Assembly: GCA_050943735.1 (NCBI GenBank)
Contig: JBMNPT010000012.1
Coordinates: 1-60,577, forward strand
DNA length: 60,577 nucleotides
Reading direction: 5' to 3'
Source of the DNA: JBMNPT01 sp050943735
GTDB taxonomy: Bacteria > Bacillota > Clostridia > Oscillospirales > RGIG577
In this document: positions 15,874-24,336 of the stretch, piece after piece
Layout of the letters: every line of letters begins with the position of its first letter
Numbering within the stretch: the first letter of the stretch is position 1
Position numbers and translations under genes: made by a program
Notes under the pieces: model-generated
Told to the model about the DNA's origin: nothing
What the model saw: the letters and a program-made list of their open reading frames with translations, nothing else
Database searches by the model: none

Positions 15874-16479
15874 TTAAAAGACCTCTACGGAAAGACCGCT
15901 TTCCTTGACAAAGGACTCACGCTCCTGTGCCATGCGGAAATCGTAGGTTTCATCCGAGAGCAGATTGGAACGGGTGGCCTTGATGAGGGCTCCGCCCAAT
16001 ACAATGGAGGGGTCTTCCTGGAAGGTACAGGCGCAGTGAGGCAGCGCCTGTTGAATGCGGGGAGAAAATTTCATATCCGCCGGCCGCAGGAAGATGGTGA
16101 GTCCGCTTTGCCCCAGAGAGTCAGCCGCTTTTTCCACTGTTTGAATCAGTGAGGGGAGATAGTCCTCCGACTGAGTAAACTTCTCCACCTGACGGGTCAC
16201 CTGATCGAAGACCCGGGCTAAAATCTCCTCCCGCTTGGCCAGCAGTTGTTTGCGGTATTGAAAAATCTCCTTGGAAATCTGCTGTTTATACCGGTTGCGG
16301 ATGGCGGTCATCTCCGCCTGAATGTGCTGGTAATTGCTCTCCAGCAAGGCCATTTCGGCGCTGCTCAGCTCGGAGGAACGGATGTCCTCAATTTCCTTCT
16401 GGATGGCTTCCCGCTGCTGTTCTGCGTCGGCATAGACCGCCTTGGCAAATTGGGCGATCTTCTGTTCCATGTTGATCAT
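15874..16479 (-). CDS. ntpE: V-type ATPase subunit E (peripheral stalk)
   Basis: The 201-residue protein has a long charged amino-terminal helix (about 1-100, rich in Glu, Gln and Lys) and a globular carboxyl domain. It ends with GGALIKATRSNLLSDETYDFRM, the usual subunit E carboxyl signature. It forms the peripheral stator stalk with subunit G and clamps the A3B3 head. ATG 16479 has AAAGGAG eight bases upstream; the in-frame ATG at codon 4 is an alternative. Confidence 0.93.
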   Translation of the reverse strand: MINMEQKIAQFAKAVYADAEQQREAIQKEIEDIRSSELSSAEMALLESNYQHIQAEMTAIRNRYKQQISKEIFQYRKQLLAKREEILARVFDQVTRQVEKFTQSEDYLPSLIQTVEKAADSLGQSGLTIFLRPADMKFSPRIQQALPHCACTFQEDPSIVLGGALIKATRSNLLSDETYDFRMAQERESFVKESGLSVEVF

Positions 16480-16499
16480 GATGTACTCCTTTCTCCCGG

Positions 16500-16808
16500 T
16501 TACAGTTTGAGACCGATGGCCTCCTGTACATAGGAAGTGATGGAATCTTTGGCCCGGCCGGAACCATGGCGGTCGGGGATAATGGTGATGAGCGGTGTCC
16601 GCCGGTGCAGCTTAATGTCCAGAATTTTCTGAGGACACAGGCCGGAGAGCTTTTCGGTGAGGAGTAAAATCCCCACATCTTTGCGGGCCAACACAACATC
16701 CAGCGCGTCGGCCAACTCCGGTTCGGTGTGTACCACAGTGCCTTCGATCCCCACCAGACGCATACCGGTGAGAGTATCCACATTGTCGCTGATGAGATAG
16801 TATTTCAT
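16500..16808 (-). CDS. V-type ATPase subunit F
   Basis: The 102-residue protein is the small central-stalk subunit F that binds the D shaft. It shows the family pattern: a Rossmann-like start (YYLISDNVDTLTGMRLVGIEG), a middle LARKDVGILLLTEKL strand-helix and the IITIIPDR-type strand. It sits between E and K, with GAGGT before ATG 16808. In Enterococcus hirae naming this corresponds to ntpG. Confidence 0.93.
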   Translation of the reverse strand: MKYYLISDNVDTLTGMRLVGIEGTVVHTEPELADALDVVLARKDVGILLLTEKLSGLCPQKILDIKLHRRTPLITIIPDRHGSGRAKDSITSYVQEAIGLKL

Positions 16809-16816
16809 GACGGACC

Positions 16817-17242
16817 TCAGTTGTTGAGAATCAGGATGGAGATGATGACGCCGTACAGCGCAATACCTTCTGCCAGAGCCACAAAAATCATGGCCTTGCC
16901 CATGATCTTGGGATCTTCACTGAGGGCACCCAGCGCAGCGCTGGCGGCGCCCGCCACAGCAATGCCGCCGCCGATACAGGAAACACCGGTGGCCAGGGCG
17001 GCACCCAGATATTTCATACCGTCAGAAAAAGCGGCGCTCTGGGTGAGAGCGGCGGCTTCACCAGCGGCCTGGGCGTACTGTCCCATCCCGGTGAGGGTGG
17101 CCAATCCGCACAGACAGAAGAAGGAGAGGGCATTGGTGGCAAAAGCGTATTTGATCTGTTTGCCAGTGACCATTTTGCGGTAGATGGCAAACAGCGGGGC
17201 CAACATGCCCACCAACAGGACCAAAGCAGCAAGGTATTTCAT
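16817..17242 (-). CDS. ntpK: V-type ATPase proteolipid subunit K (c-ring)
   Basis: The 141-residue protein has four predicted membrane helices (about 3-20, 31-52, 77-106 and 115-138) and forms the rotor ring. The single ion-binding carboxylate is Glu125 in VALAEGIALYG of the last helix. The first hairpin has no matching acid, as in fused V-type proteolipids. I do not see the LxxTQ-type pattern described for the sodium-binding Enterococcus NtpK, so proton transport is somewhat favoured, but this is weak. A GGAGG site precedes the ATG. Confidence 0.94.
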   Translation of the reverse strand: MKYLAALVLLVGMLAPLFAIYRKMVTGKQIKYAFATNALSFFCLCGLATLTGMGQYAQAAGEAAALTQSAAFSDGMKYLGAALATGVSCIGGGIAVAGAASAALGALSEDPKIMGKAMIFVALAEGIALYGVIISILILNN

Positions 17243-17256
17243 AGTAGTTCCTCCGT

Positions 17257-19182
17257 TCAGATGTTTTTTTCATGATACCGGATGGCAAAGGGAGCAAAAG
17301 GTTTGCCCTCGCCGCCGAAAAACCGGCCAAACAACTCATAAAATTCCAGACGCAGCACCTGGATGCCCACAATTAGGCCCTCCATGCACATGACAAACAG
17401 GTTGCCCACAATCACCACGACTAGGTTTTCGCTTCCCCCAAACATGCGGGAGAGAATGAACACCGCCAGCATCATACCGGCGTGGTTGAGGGCAAAGGCC
17501 CCCACTCTCATAAAGGAGATGGTATTGGTGGCGTAGCTGAGTACCGTTTCCAGCAGTTCAAAGAAGCCTTCCAGCAGATAGGAGCTCCAGCTGTGGGGCT
17601 TCCAGTCTTTCTGCCGGGACACCAACCGTCCCAAGGGCTCTCGCAGGTAGATGAGCAGCAGGGGAAGGGCGATGACCAACACCACGTACAGTGGGGAAAT
17701 GACGCTGGAGCCAAAACCGAACAGGCCCAGCACCGCATAAATGACACCCCAGTAAAAGATGAATCCGGCCACACCGCTGGTGTGAAACAGAACTTTCTCC
17801 ATATTTTTCTGCCGGATGCCGTTGTAGATGTTGACCAGCATGGCAAAGGAGATGAGCAGGGCGCCCAGTCCGATGGACACGCCCAGTGTGAGGTTGATGT
17901 GAGCGGCGTCCTCCAGGGCTTTGAAGCCACCCCAGGGCAGCAGATGTTCATAGCCGAATACACTGCCGTACACACAGCCAAATACCATGGAACTGCATCC
18001 CACAGTGGAGATGATCCGCCCCAGGGAAAATCCCTTCCAGGCCAGCACCAGTCCCAGCAGAACCAGCAGAAATCCCTGGCCCAGGTCGCCGAACATAATC
18101 CCAAACAACAGAATGTAGCTGATGGCCAACAGGGGGGTTGGATCCACTTCTCCGTAACTGGGCAGGCCATACATTTGCACAAAGTCCTCAAAGGGCTGGA
18201 AGAGCTTGCAATTTCGCAGGCGGGTGGGCGGTGTGACCACCGACTCCACTTCTCCGGTATTTTCCACCAGACAGCTGATGAGGGGGTCGTTTTCAAACTG
18301 CCCTTCAAAGCAGGCAGCGTCCTCCGCCGGCAGCCAGCCGGTCAGGTAAAAGTTCTTGCGGGAATGGGCGCTGTACCGCCGAATCTGGAAGATGTCATGC
18401 TGGCTGCGCAGCATGCAGTAGGCGGTGAGCAGCGGCGATCGGTGGGTTTCTCCACAGGCTGTCAGCTGGGTTTCCAGCTGGGCCAGAGATTGCTCCACCT
18501 CCTGCAGACGTTGATTGACCACCGCAATGGCCTGCCCCGGAGAACCATGGGCCTCCTTTGGCAGGGTGTGCCGCTCAAAATGCAGCGAGCCAAACAGGGA
18601 GTCAATGCGTTCTGTCTGGTGCCGGGGGACAAAGTAAAATCCCCACATAAAGTGCTCTTCCTTCCAGGTGGGCACATACAGCACCATCTGGTTTTCGCTC
18701 AGATACATTTGGAATTTGTCATAGCTGTCCATGGGCATGCGGCCAAATCGGAATTTGATGTATTCCATGTGGAACAGTGCATCCAAGTCCACATCTGCCT
18801 GTTCCAGAGGCTGCAGCTGCAGCAGCATACGCTGCAATTGAGTGCGCCGTTCCTGCAGGGACTTCTGTTTGTCCAGCAGCTGCCGTACTTCCTTCCGGGT
18901 CTGGCAGCACAGGTCTTCCACCTGGCTCAGGGAGGGCTCGCAGCCCTCAAATTGCTGAAAACAGGGAGCAATCCCCAGCAGTTCCATGGTTTCCTGTACG
19001 TTGCGCAACGGCGCTTCATAGGGATTGGAGGTGGTAAAGGGGAACAGTCCTTTCACATCCCGCAGTACTTCCAGAGCGTTTTCTGGGTGGAATTGATAGG
19101 AGCGGAAGCCGCGTTCCACCACCGCGTCAAATTGGTCGATGGGACCGATGAGGGTGACGAAACACATTTTTTGTACAGCCAT
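17257..19182 (-). CDS. ntpI: V-type ATPase subunit I (membrane stator a-subunit)
   Basis: The 641-residue protein has a soluble amino half (about 1-330) that contacts the peripheral stalks. Its membrane half has about seven helices that provide the ion half-channels. The conserved arginine opposing the proteolipid glutamate is expected in the late segment ISFMRVGAFALNHAGM. Its ATG at 19182 overlaps the stop of subunit C by one base, showing translational coupling. Confidence 0.95.
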   Translation of the reverse strand: MAVQKMCFVTLIGPIDQFDAVVERGFRSYQFHPENALEVLRDVKGLFPFTTSNPYEAPLRNVQETMELLGIAPCFQQFEGCEPSLSQVEDLCCQTRKEVRQLLDKQKSLQERRTQLQRMLLQLQPLEQADVDLDALFHMEYIKFRFGRMPMDSYDKFQMYLSENQMVLYVPTWKEEHFMWGFYFVPRHQTERIDSLFGSLHFERHTLPKEAHGSPGQAIAVVNQRLQEVEQSLAQLETQLTACGETHRSPLLTAYCMLRSQHDIFQIRRYSAHSRKNFYLTGWLPAEDAACFEGQFENDPLISCLVENTGEVESVVTPPTRLRNCKLFQPFEDFVQMYGLPSYGEVDPTPLLAISYILLFGIMFGDLGQGFLLVLLGLVLAWKGFSLGRIISTVGCSSMVFGCVYGSVFGYEHLLPWGGFKALEDAAHINLTLGVSIGLGALLISFAMLVNIYNGIRQKNMEKVLFHTSGVAGFIFYWGVIYAVLGLFGFGSSVISPLYVVLVIALPLLLIYLREPLGRLVSRQKDWKPHSWSSYLLEGFFELLETVLSYATNTISFMRVGAFALNHAGMMLAVFILSRMFGGSENLVVVIVGNLFVMCMEGLIVGIQVLRLEFYELFGRFFGGEGKPFAPFAIRYHEKNI

Positions 19183-20237
19183 TATTCTTCACCGCCTTTG
19201 TAACCCAGAATGTTCCGGGCGATTTCCTGTCCTGGCACTCCGTATCGGATGCCCTCTATGATTTGTGTCAGGGTGCGTACCTCCAGCTGTTTGAACATCA
19301 GAAATGCAAAGGGAATGCAGATGCCCGTCTGACGGGTACACAAAATGCGCCGCGCACAGACTTGGGTATATCGGTAAAAATATTGTTCTACATAATCAAA
19401 GTGATACTGCCTGAAAAATTTGGCATAAGGAGTCTCATAAATGAGGTCGTAGGCCTCTTCCCAGGTGGGCGCGGTGACCATTCGCCGGATCATGGCGCTG
19501 TCGATGCGGTGGGTGAGAGGCAGAAGATTGGTGTAAATGTGTTCATCCGGCTGATGGAAGAAACGTTTGCTGCGGATGAGATGAGCGAAGTTACTCAGAT
19601 CGATCTGACCACCCACCAGTTGGGTGAGAATTTTGGAATCTTCCGGGGGAAGATCTTTCTCACAGGAGCGCAGCAGTTGACGGAAATAATCACTGCGCAG
19701 GGTCAGCTCGATGTGGGTGTAATCCAGAGTGGGCTGGCGGGTAAAGGGCTGCAGCAGCGGATAATACCGGGTGGGCCGCAGCAGTTCCACCAGTTGGGGG
19801 AAATCGTGTGGCTTCTGTAATTCCGCCAGTGGAATGTCGGAGTGGCGGGCGATGGTGGGCAGCATATGAGGCTGATAGTCCTGCTGTCGCTGGGAGATGA
19901 TCAGCCGCAGATAATAGAGAATTTCATCGATTTCCAGTTTGTGTACCCAGAAATTCATGAAGTCCTGCTGATTGCCGCTGAGAAAGCCCAGCAGACGGGC
20001 GTATTCCTGGGAGAGCTCTTCCCGCAGCAGGGATTCCAGTGCGCTGCGGTGAATGGAGGATTGGGCAAAGGCCACCATGGTATCATGGTAGCCTGGATGG
20101 TTTTTCAGATAAGCGGCCACTTCGTCCACATTTTTGGCCTGCAGCAGAGCCTGAAAATCCTGAGGCCGCAGCCGCCGGCCGTACATGGCTCGAGTTTTGG
20201 CCGCGATGCCGCTGTAACGAAGAATGGATGTGATCAT
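19182..20237 (-). CDS. ntpC: V-type ATPase subunit C (d-subunit, AC39-like)
   Basis: The 351-residue protein is the funnel-shaped subunit that couples the D/F shaft to the proteolipid ring. It has the typical helical pattern in three repeats and the early RAMYGRRLRPQDFQALL stretch. AGGTGAACACCC precedes ATG 20237. It lies 31 bases after subunit G. Confidence 0.92.
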   Translation of the reverse strand: MITSILRYSGIAAKTRAMYGRRLRPQDFQALLQAKNVDEVAAYLKNHPGYHDTMVAFAQSSIHRSALESLLREELSQEYARLLGFLSGNQQDFMNFWVHKLEIDEILYYLRLIISQRQQDYQPHMLPTIARHSDIPLAELQKPHDFPQLVELLRPTRYYPLLQPFTRQPTLDYTHIELTLRSDYFRQLLRSCEKDLPPEDSKILTQLVGGQIDLSNFAHLIRSKRFFHQPDEHIYTNLLPLTHRIDSAMIRRMVTAPTWEEAYDLIYETPYAKFFRQYHFDYVEQYFYRYTQVCARRILCTRQTGICIPFAFLMFKQLEVRTLTQIIEGIRYGVPGQEIARNILGYKGGEE

Positions 20238-20268
20238 GGGTGTTCACCTGCGCTTTCCCGGTGATGGA

Positions 20269-20577
20269 TCATCGGATGATGTGTTGGAAGATGTCCTGGA
20301 TCCATTGTTCCTGCCGTTGCTCACAGATTTGATCAATCTGGTGGAGTACCGCCTGGAAACGGGTGTGAACCTCTTGCAGCGTACGTTGCGCTGCTTCTTT
20401 TTCGGTATTTTCAATGCTTTGCAGCCGGGAATCGGCTTCCTGTTCCAGCCGTTGCCGCATGGCGGCGATCTCCTCATTCAATTGCTGAGGAAGTTGTTTC
20501 TTTTCCTCCCGGGCCTGTCGGGTGATCTCCTGGGCGGAGTCTTCAATTTGAATGATTTGCTTGATGAGTTCCTGCAT
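20269..20577 (-). CDS. V-type ATPase subunit G/H (peripheral stalk)
   Basis: The 102-residue protein is almost entirely one long charged helix (Glu, Gln, Arg and Lys), as expected for the stator partner of subunit E. It starts MQELIKQIIQIEDSAQEI from ATG 20577 with GGGAGGG upstream; an in-frame ATG at 20592 would overlap that site. It is the first gene of the V-ATPase operon. Confidence 0.88.
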   Translation of the reverse strand: MQELIKQIIQIEDSAQEITRQAREEKKQLPQQLNEEIAAMRQRLEQEADSRLQSIENTEKEAAQRTLQEVHTRFQAVLHQIDQICEQRQEQWIQDIFQHIIR

Positions 20578-20609
20578 GACGTTCCCTCCCATGGCTCACT
20601 TATGAGTCA

Positions 20610-20639
20610 ATTATAGTCCCGGCTCAAAACAAATGACAA
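20610..20639 (-). promoter_or_regulatory. Promoter of the V-ATPase operon
   Basis: On the minus strand TTGTCA (20639-20634) and TATAAT (20615-20610) are 18 bases apart. Two copies of a CTTGAAATAT(AT)GCA element lie just upstream (20640-20652 and 20673-20687), about three helical turns apart. Confidence 0.72.
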
Positions 20640-20737
20640 CTTGAAATATGCACAAAAAGTGCACTTGTTATGCTTGAAATATATGCAAAACATAGAAAAA
20701 TAGGGGATGTTTTCCTAATTTCTAAAAATTTTGCGCA

Positions 20738-20768
20738 GAAAAAAAGCAGGTCCCAAATGGAACCTGCT
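20738..20768 (-). terminator. Terminator of rpsT
   Basis: The stem AGCAGGT/ACCTGCT (20745-20751 and 20762-20768) is followed by seven T residues on the minus strand. Confidence 0.85.
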
Positions 20769-20807
20769 GCAAATGTGACATCATTTGCTGGACGCGCGAC
20801 AGCCGCT

Positions 20808-21074
20808 TCACGCACCCATTTTGTTCAGCTTCAGAGTCAGCTGAGACTTGATTCTGGAAACCTTGTTCTTGTGCATAATGCCCTTGGCACCAGCCTGATC
20901 CAGCTTCTTCACAGCCAGCTTGTACGCATCGGCAGCCTTGGCGGCATCGCCGGAAGCCACTACGCTGTCAAACTTCTTGATGGTGGTCTTGAGAGCGGAC
21001 TTCACCATCTGGTTCTGCAAAGTCTTGGCCTTGGTAACCAGCACTCTTTTCTTGGCGGATTTAATATTCGGCAT
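20808..21074 (-). CDS. rpsT: 30S ribosomal protein S20
   Basis: The 88-residue basic helical protein binds 16S rRNA during small-subunit assembly. It begins MPNIKSAKKRV and is rich in Lys and Ala, of normal length. ATG 21074 is preferred over 21083 because AAGGAGGTG lies at the right distance and MPNIKSAKKRV is the universal start. It has its own TTGCAT-17-TATACT promoter and a leader of about 90 bases. Confidence 0.97.
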   Translation of the reverse strand: MPNIKSAKKRVLVTKAKTLQNQMVKSALKTTIKKFDSVVASGDAAKAADAYKLAVKKLDQAGAKGIMHKNKVSRIKSQLTLKLNKMGA

Positions 21075-21169
21075 ACTGTACACCTCCTTATGTGCATACT
21101 ACTCTTAGTATCCTTGGTTGGGACTGAGGTACTAAACGAGGTCAGTATTAAAATACTCACATGCATAAT

Positions 21170-21198
21170 AGTATAACAGCAAAACCTGCCAAATGCAA
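21170..21198 (-). promoter_or_regulatory. Promoter of rpsT
   Basis: On the minus strand TTGCAT (21198-21193) and TATACT (21175-21170) are 17 bases apart. The transcribed leader contains an AGTATT/AATACT hairpin (21143-21156), possibly involved in S20 autocontrol. Confidence 0.7.
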
Positions 21199-21217
21199 GA
21201 GGATTTTTCGGCTTTTC

Positions 21218-21793
21218 TCACAATTTTTGGGTGCCGGCAAAGGATGGCATCATGTGGGCGCGGGTGAGTGCCTGTTGGACCACCCAGGCGATGGCGAAAT
21301 CCATACAATGATGGGCAATGGTCCCCAAAAAAGTCACCGCCAGAAAGAGCTGGATGGTGTAACTCTGTCCGTTGACCACCTGCTGCCCCACTCCTGCGAT
21401 GGAGAAATCCACTGCGATGACAGCCACTTCCGCAATAGCGTGGATCACAGAGCCAGCCAGTGCGATGAGCAGGACTTTACCAAAAGAGCGGGTTCCCAGC
21501 TTTTGGAACAGCAGAGCCATAAAAAGGGCGAAAAAGATGTGGGAGGCAGCCCGCCACACCACCACTGGGGCAAAGCCTCCCAGAATGAAACCCAGTGTGG
21601 TGCCTATGGCCGTGCCAATGGTGATGGGCATCGAGAGAAAGGCAGCCAGCAAAATGGGTACATGAGAGGCCAAAGTGGCGGTGTAGGGACCAAAGGGAAT
21701 GCGGACGGGCATCACCATGGGGATCAGAGTTCCCAATGCCACCAAAATTCCGCAGATAACTAGCTGATGAGTTTTGTTTAAAGCGCGGTGCAT
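21218..21793 (-). CDS. niaX: ECF transporter S component, NiaX-like niacin transporter
   Basis: The 191-residue membrane protein has about six helices and resembles NiaX, the niacin-specific substrate-binding (S) component of energy-coupling-factor transporters. The family-like stretches are ALNKTHQLVICGILVALGT near the start, TLASHVPILLAAFLS and TTLGFILGGFAPVV. It would borrow a shared EcfAAT module encoded elsewhere. A longer frame from 21850 is rejected because TGGAGG lies directly before ATG 21793. A large palindrome upstream and pncB 4 kb away support a role in niacin salvage. Confidence 0.8.
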   Translation of the reverse strand: MHRALNKTHQLVICGILVALGTLIPMVMPVRIPFGPYTATLASHVPILLAAFLSMPITIGTAIGTTLGFILGGFAPVVVWRAASHIFFALFMALLFQKLGTRSFGKVLLIALAGSVIHAIAEVAVIAVDFSIAGVGQQVVNGQSYTIQLFLAVTFLGTIAHHCMDFAIAWVVQQALTRAHMMPSFAGTQKL

Positions 21794-21813
21794 AAGTTTT
21801 CCTCCAATAATAT

Positions 21814-21843
21814 GGTATACATATGTCAAGACACCTGTATACC
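21814..21843. promoter_or_regulatory. 30-bp operator upstream of niaX (NiaR-type candidate)
   Basis: On the minus strand the site reads TACA-nn-TGTC-TT-GACA-nn-TGTA, flanked by a perfect ten-base outer inverted repeat (TATGGTATAC and its complement at 21811-21820 and 21837-21846). It lies 20 bases before the niaX start codon, in the shared region with gpr. The gene context suggests NiaR/YrxA, the nicotinate-responsive repressor; that assignment is from memory of the motif and is not verified. Confidence 0.6.
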
Positions 21844-21911
21844 ATACCACAAATTATGCAAGAAATCAAGAGTTTATGGACAAACTGGAAAAGAAAAAAG
21901 GAGGGATGGCC

Positions 21912-22814
21912 ATGAAACCAGGATTTCGAAGTGACTTGATTGTGGAGGCGCATGAAGCCCTCACCACATTGGGCCGGGAAGCGCCAGGCATACAGACAAA
22001 GCAGCGGGAGTCCCATGGCTGCCAAATCACAGAGGTACAGGTGGTGGACTCTCGAGGGGAAGAAGCAGTGGGACGGCCTCAGGGCCGGTATATCACAGTG
22101 GAAATTCCGCGCGGGGTACAGATGGAAGAGGAAGAAGAGACCCTCTGCCGCCTACTGGCGGAGGAACTGAAACAGTTGGTACAAGTGGAGCCTTCCCAGC
22201 CGGTGCTGGTAGTGGGATTGGGCAATCGATCGGTGACGCCGGATGCGGTGGGCCCTCAGACCATGGACCGGGTGCTGGCTACCCGGCATTTGTGGCAGCT
22301 GGCTCCCGACAGTGCTCAGGGGCTGGGATGTGTGTGTGCCCTGCAGCCTGGTGTGATGGGCAACACTGGTCTGGAGAGCGCGGAGGTGATTCGGGGTGTG
22401 GTGGAACAGATGCAGCCGGCGGCCGTCGTGGTGGTGGACGCGTTGGCCGCCCGTAGCGTGCAGCGGCTGGGAACCACTTTTCAACTGTGTGATACAGGCA
22501 TACAGCCTGGCAGTGGGGTGCACAATCACCGGCGGGAATTGAGTCAGGCGACTTTGGGCCGGCCGGTGATTGGGGTGGGAGTTCCCACAGTGGTGGATGG
22601 TCTGACCCTGACTCTGGATATTCTGGAACGGGCGGGTCATCCGGCGGGAGAAGAAGAACTGAACCGGGCACTGGCTTCTGAGCCTCCCATGATGGTGACT
22701 CCCAAAGAAGTGGATGGACTGGTTCATCGGGTGAGCCGGCTGCTCAGCGGCGGTATCAATTTGGCGTTCCATCCAGAACTGTCGCTGGCTGAGGTGGATG
22801 GCTTGCTGGGATAA
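21912..22814 (+). CDS. gpr: GPR spore protease (germination endopeptidase)
   Basis: GPR is made as an inactive zymogen in the forespore and, on germination, cleaves the small acid-soluble proteins coating spore DNA. The 300-residue product starts MKPGFRSDLIVEAHE and shows VVGLGNRSVTPDAVGPQ (about 99-115) and PVIGVGVPTVVDG (about 219-231), both family hallmarks. ATG 21912 has AGGAGG seven bases upstream; ATG 21906 is too close to it. gpr followed by spoIIP is the conserved Firmicutes order. Confidence 0.95.
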   Translation: MKPGFRSDLIVEAHEALTTLGREAPGIQTKQRESHGCQITEVQVVDSRGEEAVGRPQGRYITVEIPRGVQMEEEEETLCRLLAEELKQLVQVEPSQPVLVVGLGNRSVTPDAVGPQTMDRVLATRHLWQLAPDSAQGLGCVCALQPGVMGNTGLESAEVIRGVVEQMQPAAVVVVDALAARSVQRLGTTFQLCDTGIQPGSGVHNHRRELSQATLGRPVIGVGVPTVVDGLTLTLDILERAGHPAGEEELNRALASEPPMMVTPKEVDGLVHRVSRLLSGGINLAFHPELSLAEVDGLLG

Positions 22815-22816
22815 GG

Positions 22817-22845
22817 GCATACCCTTTTGGTGCGGCGCATACAAT
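22817..22845 (+). promoter_or_regulatory. Candidate sigma-E promoter of spoIIP
   Basis: GCATA (22817-22821), a 16-base spacer and CATACAAT (22838-22845) fit the mother-cell sigma-E consensus (GHATA, 16-18 bases, CATACAHT). spoIIP is a known sigma-E gene in Bacillus subtilis. Confidence 0.75.
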
Positions 22846-22870
22846 GCACCAGTGAGGGAGGTGCAGAGAA

Positions 22871-24046
22871 ATGGGACGAAGAAAGAGGCGGCGCATGGTC
22901 GTTCTGCATCTCCATTTGGGCCGGGTGCTGCGCTGTATCCTAGGAGCTGTATTGTTAGGAGGAGTGGGGACTCTTTTGGTATGGGGCATCCCACGATTGG
23001 TGCCTGATGGAGAGCCCGGAGAAGTGGCTGTCTGGCAGAGATGGTTGGCCCAACAGGGCAGTCGATCGGTGTGGCAGCGGACAGCCTCTCAGGAAGAGAA
23101 CACGGAAGCGAATTGGCTGGTGCAATTGCTCACCCGGGAGTTGCCGTTATTCCAGCCCTATCGGGCAGAATTGCTCTGTCTGGCGGAAGAGGGACAGGAA
23201 ACCTTTCTTTCAGGCGAGCAGGAGGAAAGTCCGTCAGAAGCGTCCCAGGAGACGGAGGTTCCTGCGGGACAGGTGCCGGTGGTAGAACGTACCATTGGGT
23301 ATGACAGCGGGAAGTATGGTGGTGACGGCATCACCCTGAATGATTACAGTGGCTATGCTCCCGATCCCCGGCCACTGCTGGAGGAGGAAATTCCCTTTAC
23401 ACTGCAAACGGGGCAGCCTCAGGTGTTGCTGATGCACACCCACACCACAGAAACCTATCTTCTGGAGGAGGGAGACACCTGCCCGGAGGATGTGAGTTTC
23501 CGCAGCCAGGACAGCAATGTCAATATGGTAGCGGTGGGAAAGGCAGTGGCACAGGAGTTGCAGCAGGCAGGCATCGGGGTGATACATGATACCACGGTGC
23601 ACGATTATCCTTCTTATAATGGCTCCTATGACAATGCCAAAGCCACCATTCAAAAACAGTTGGAGCAGCATCCCACCATATCGGTGGTGGTGGATCTCCA
23701 CCGGGATGCTCTGCTGGCGGAGGACGGGACAGTGTATAAAACGGTGTTGGAATGGCAGGGAGAATCCTATGCCCAGGTGATGGCAGTGCTGGGGACCGAT
23801 GCCAGTGGGCTTTCCCATCCCAATTGGCGGGGAAACCTCACCACCGCGGTCCATTTGCAGCAGCAGCTGTTGCAAATGGTACCGGGGATTGCCCGGCCCA
23901 TTACAGTGCGGAAGGAACGTTTCAATCAGCAGTTGACGCCCAATTCCATTTTGGTGGAAGTGGGCACCTGCGGCAATACTCTGGAAGAAGCGGTTCGGAG
24001 CGGCCATGTGGTGGGCAAGGCGTTGGCGGCCGTACTGCAGGAGTGA
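22871..24046 (+). CDS. spoIIP: Stage II sporulation protein P
   Basis: SpoIIP is a mother-cell peptidoglycan amidase/endopeptidase that, with SpoIID and SpoIIM, thins septal wall and drives engulfment of the forespore. The 391-residue product has a basic start, one membrane helix (about 18-40), a variable linker and the catalytic domain. The domain carries HTHTTETY (189-196, with metal-site His189 and Glu194), SYDNAK, VDLHRDA and ILVEVGTCGNT. GGGAGGTG precedes ATG 22871. A sigma-E promoter lies in the gap to gpr. Confidence 0.96.
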   Translation: MGRRKRRRMVVLHLHLGRVLRCILGAVLLGGVGTLLVWGIPRLVPDGEPGEVAVWQRWLAQQGSRSVWQRTASQEENTEANWLVQLLTRELPLFQPYRAELLCLAEEGQETFLSGEQEESPSEASQETEVPAGQVPVVERTIGYDSGKYGGDGITLNDYSGYAPDPRPLLEEEIPFTLQTGQPQVLLMHTHTTETYLLEEGDTCPEDVSFRSQDSNVNMVAVGKAVAQELQQAGIGVIHDTTVHDYPSYNGSYDNAKATIQKQLEQHPTISVVVDLHRDALLAEDGTVYKTVLEWQGESYAQVMAVLGTDASGLSHPNWRGNLTTAVHLQQQLLQMVPGIARPITVRKERFNQQLTPNSILVEVGTCGNTLEEAVRSGHVVGKALAAVLQE

Positions 24047-24057
24047 AAGGAGAAACC

Positions 24058-24276
24058 ATGAGGATGTGGAAAGTAGTCATAGCGGCAGCGGTGTTTGGAG
24101 CGCTGTTGCTGTACGGAATGAACAGTGTGGATCAGGTGATGCGGCAGCAAAATCCATGGATGGAAGACAGGCCGGCATTTGCATTGTACAGTGAAGGGGT
24201 GACTTTCTTTGGTAAGCAATATGACTGGCCGGATAAGAAGGAGGGCGGCTGGCGCTGGCAGGAGATACTTCCGTAA
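24058..24276 (+). CDS. Hypothetical 72-residue protein downstream of spoIIP
   Basis: A small protein with one amino-terminal membrane helix (about 5-21) and a short extracytoplasmic tail ending in a Trp-rich WRWQEILP. AAAGGAGAAACC precedes ATG 24058, and the gene lies 11 bases after spoIIP and just before a terminator, so it is probably co-transcribed in the mother cell. I do not recognise the family; its place suggests a sporulation-associated membrane protein. Confidence 0.7.
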   Translation: MRMWKVVIAAAVFGALLLYGMNSVDQVMRQQNPWMEDRPAFALYSEGVTFFGKQYDWPDKKEGGWRWQEILP

Positions 24277-24281
24277 ATCAA

Positions 24282-24310
24282 AACAGCCCCGGATCAAAGT
24301 CCGGGGCTGT
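24282..24310. terminator. Terminator between spoIIP operon and lrgB
   Basis: A GC-rich perfect hairpin (ACAGCCCCGGA and its complement) between convergent genes. The T-run is short on the plus strand (TGCTGTTATTTT) and better on the minus strand. Confidence 0.8.
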
Positions 24311-24336
24311 GCTGTTATTTTATAGTAGAAAAAGCA

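Noticed and set aside
21837..21861. Possible sigma-G/sigma-F promoter before gpr (GTATA and a CATACCA-like box)
   Set aside because: The boxes are not at the right spacing and the -10 has a mismatch, so no forespore promoter can be claimed, though one is expected.
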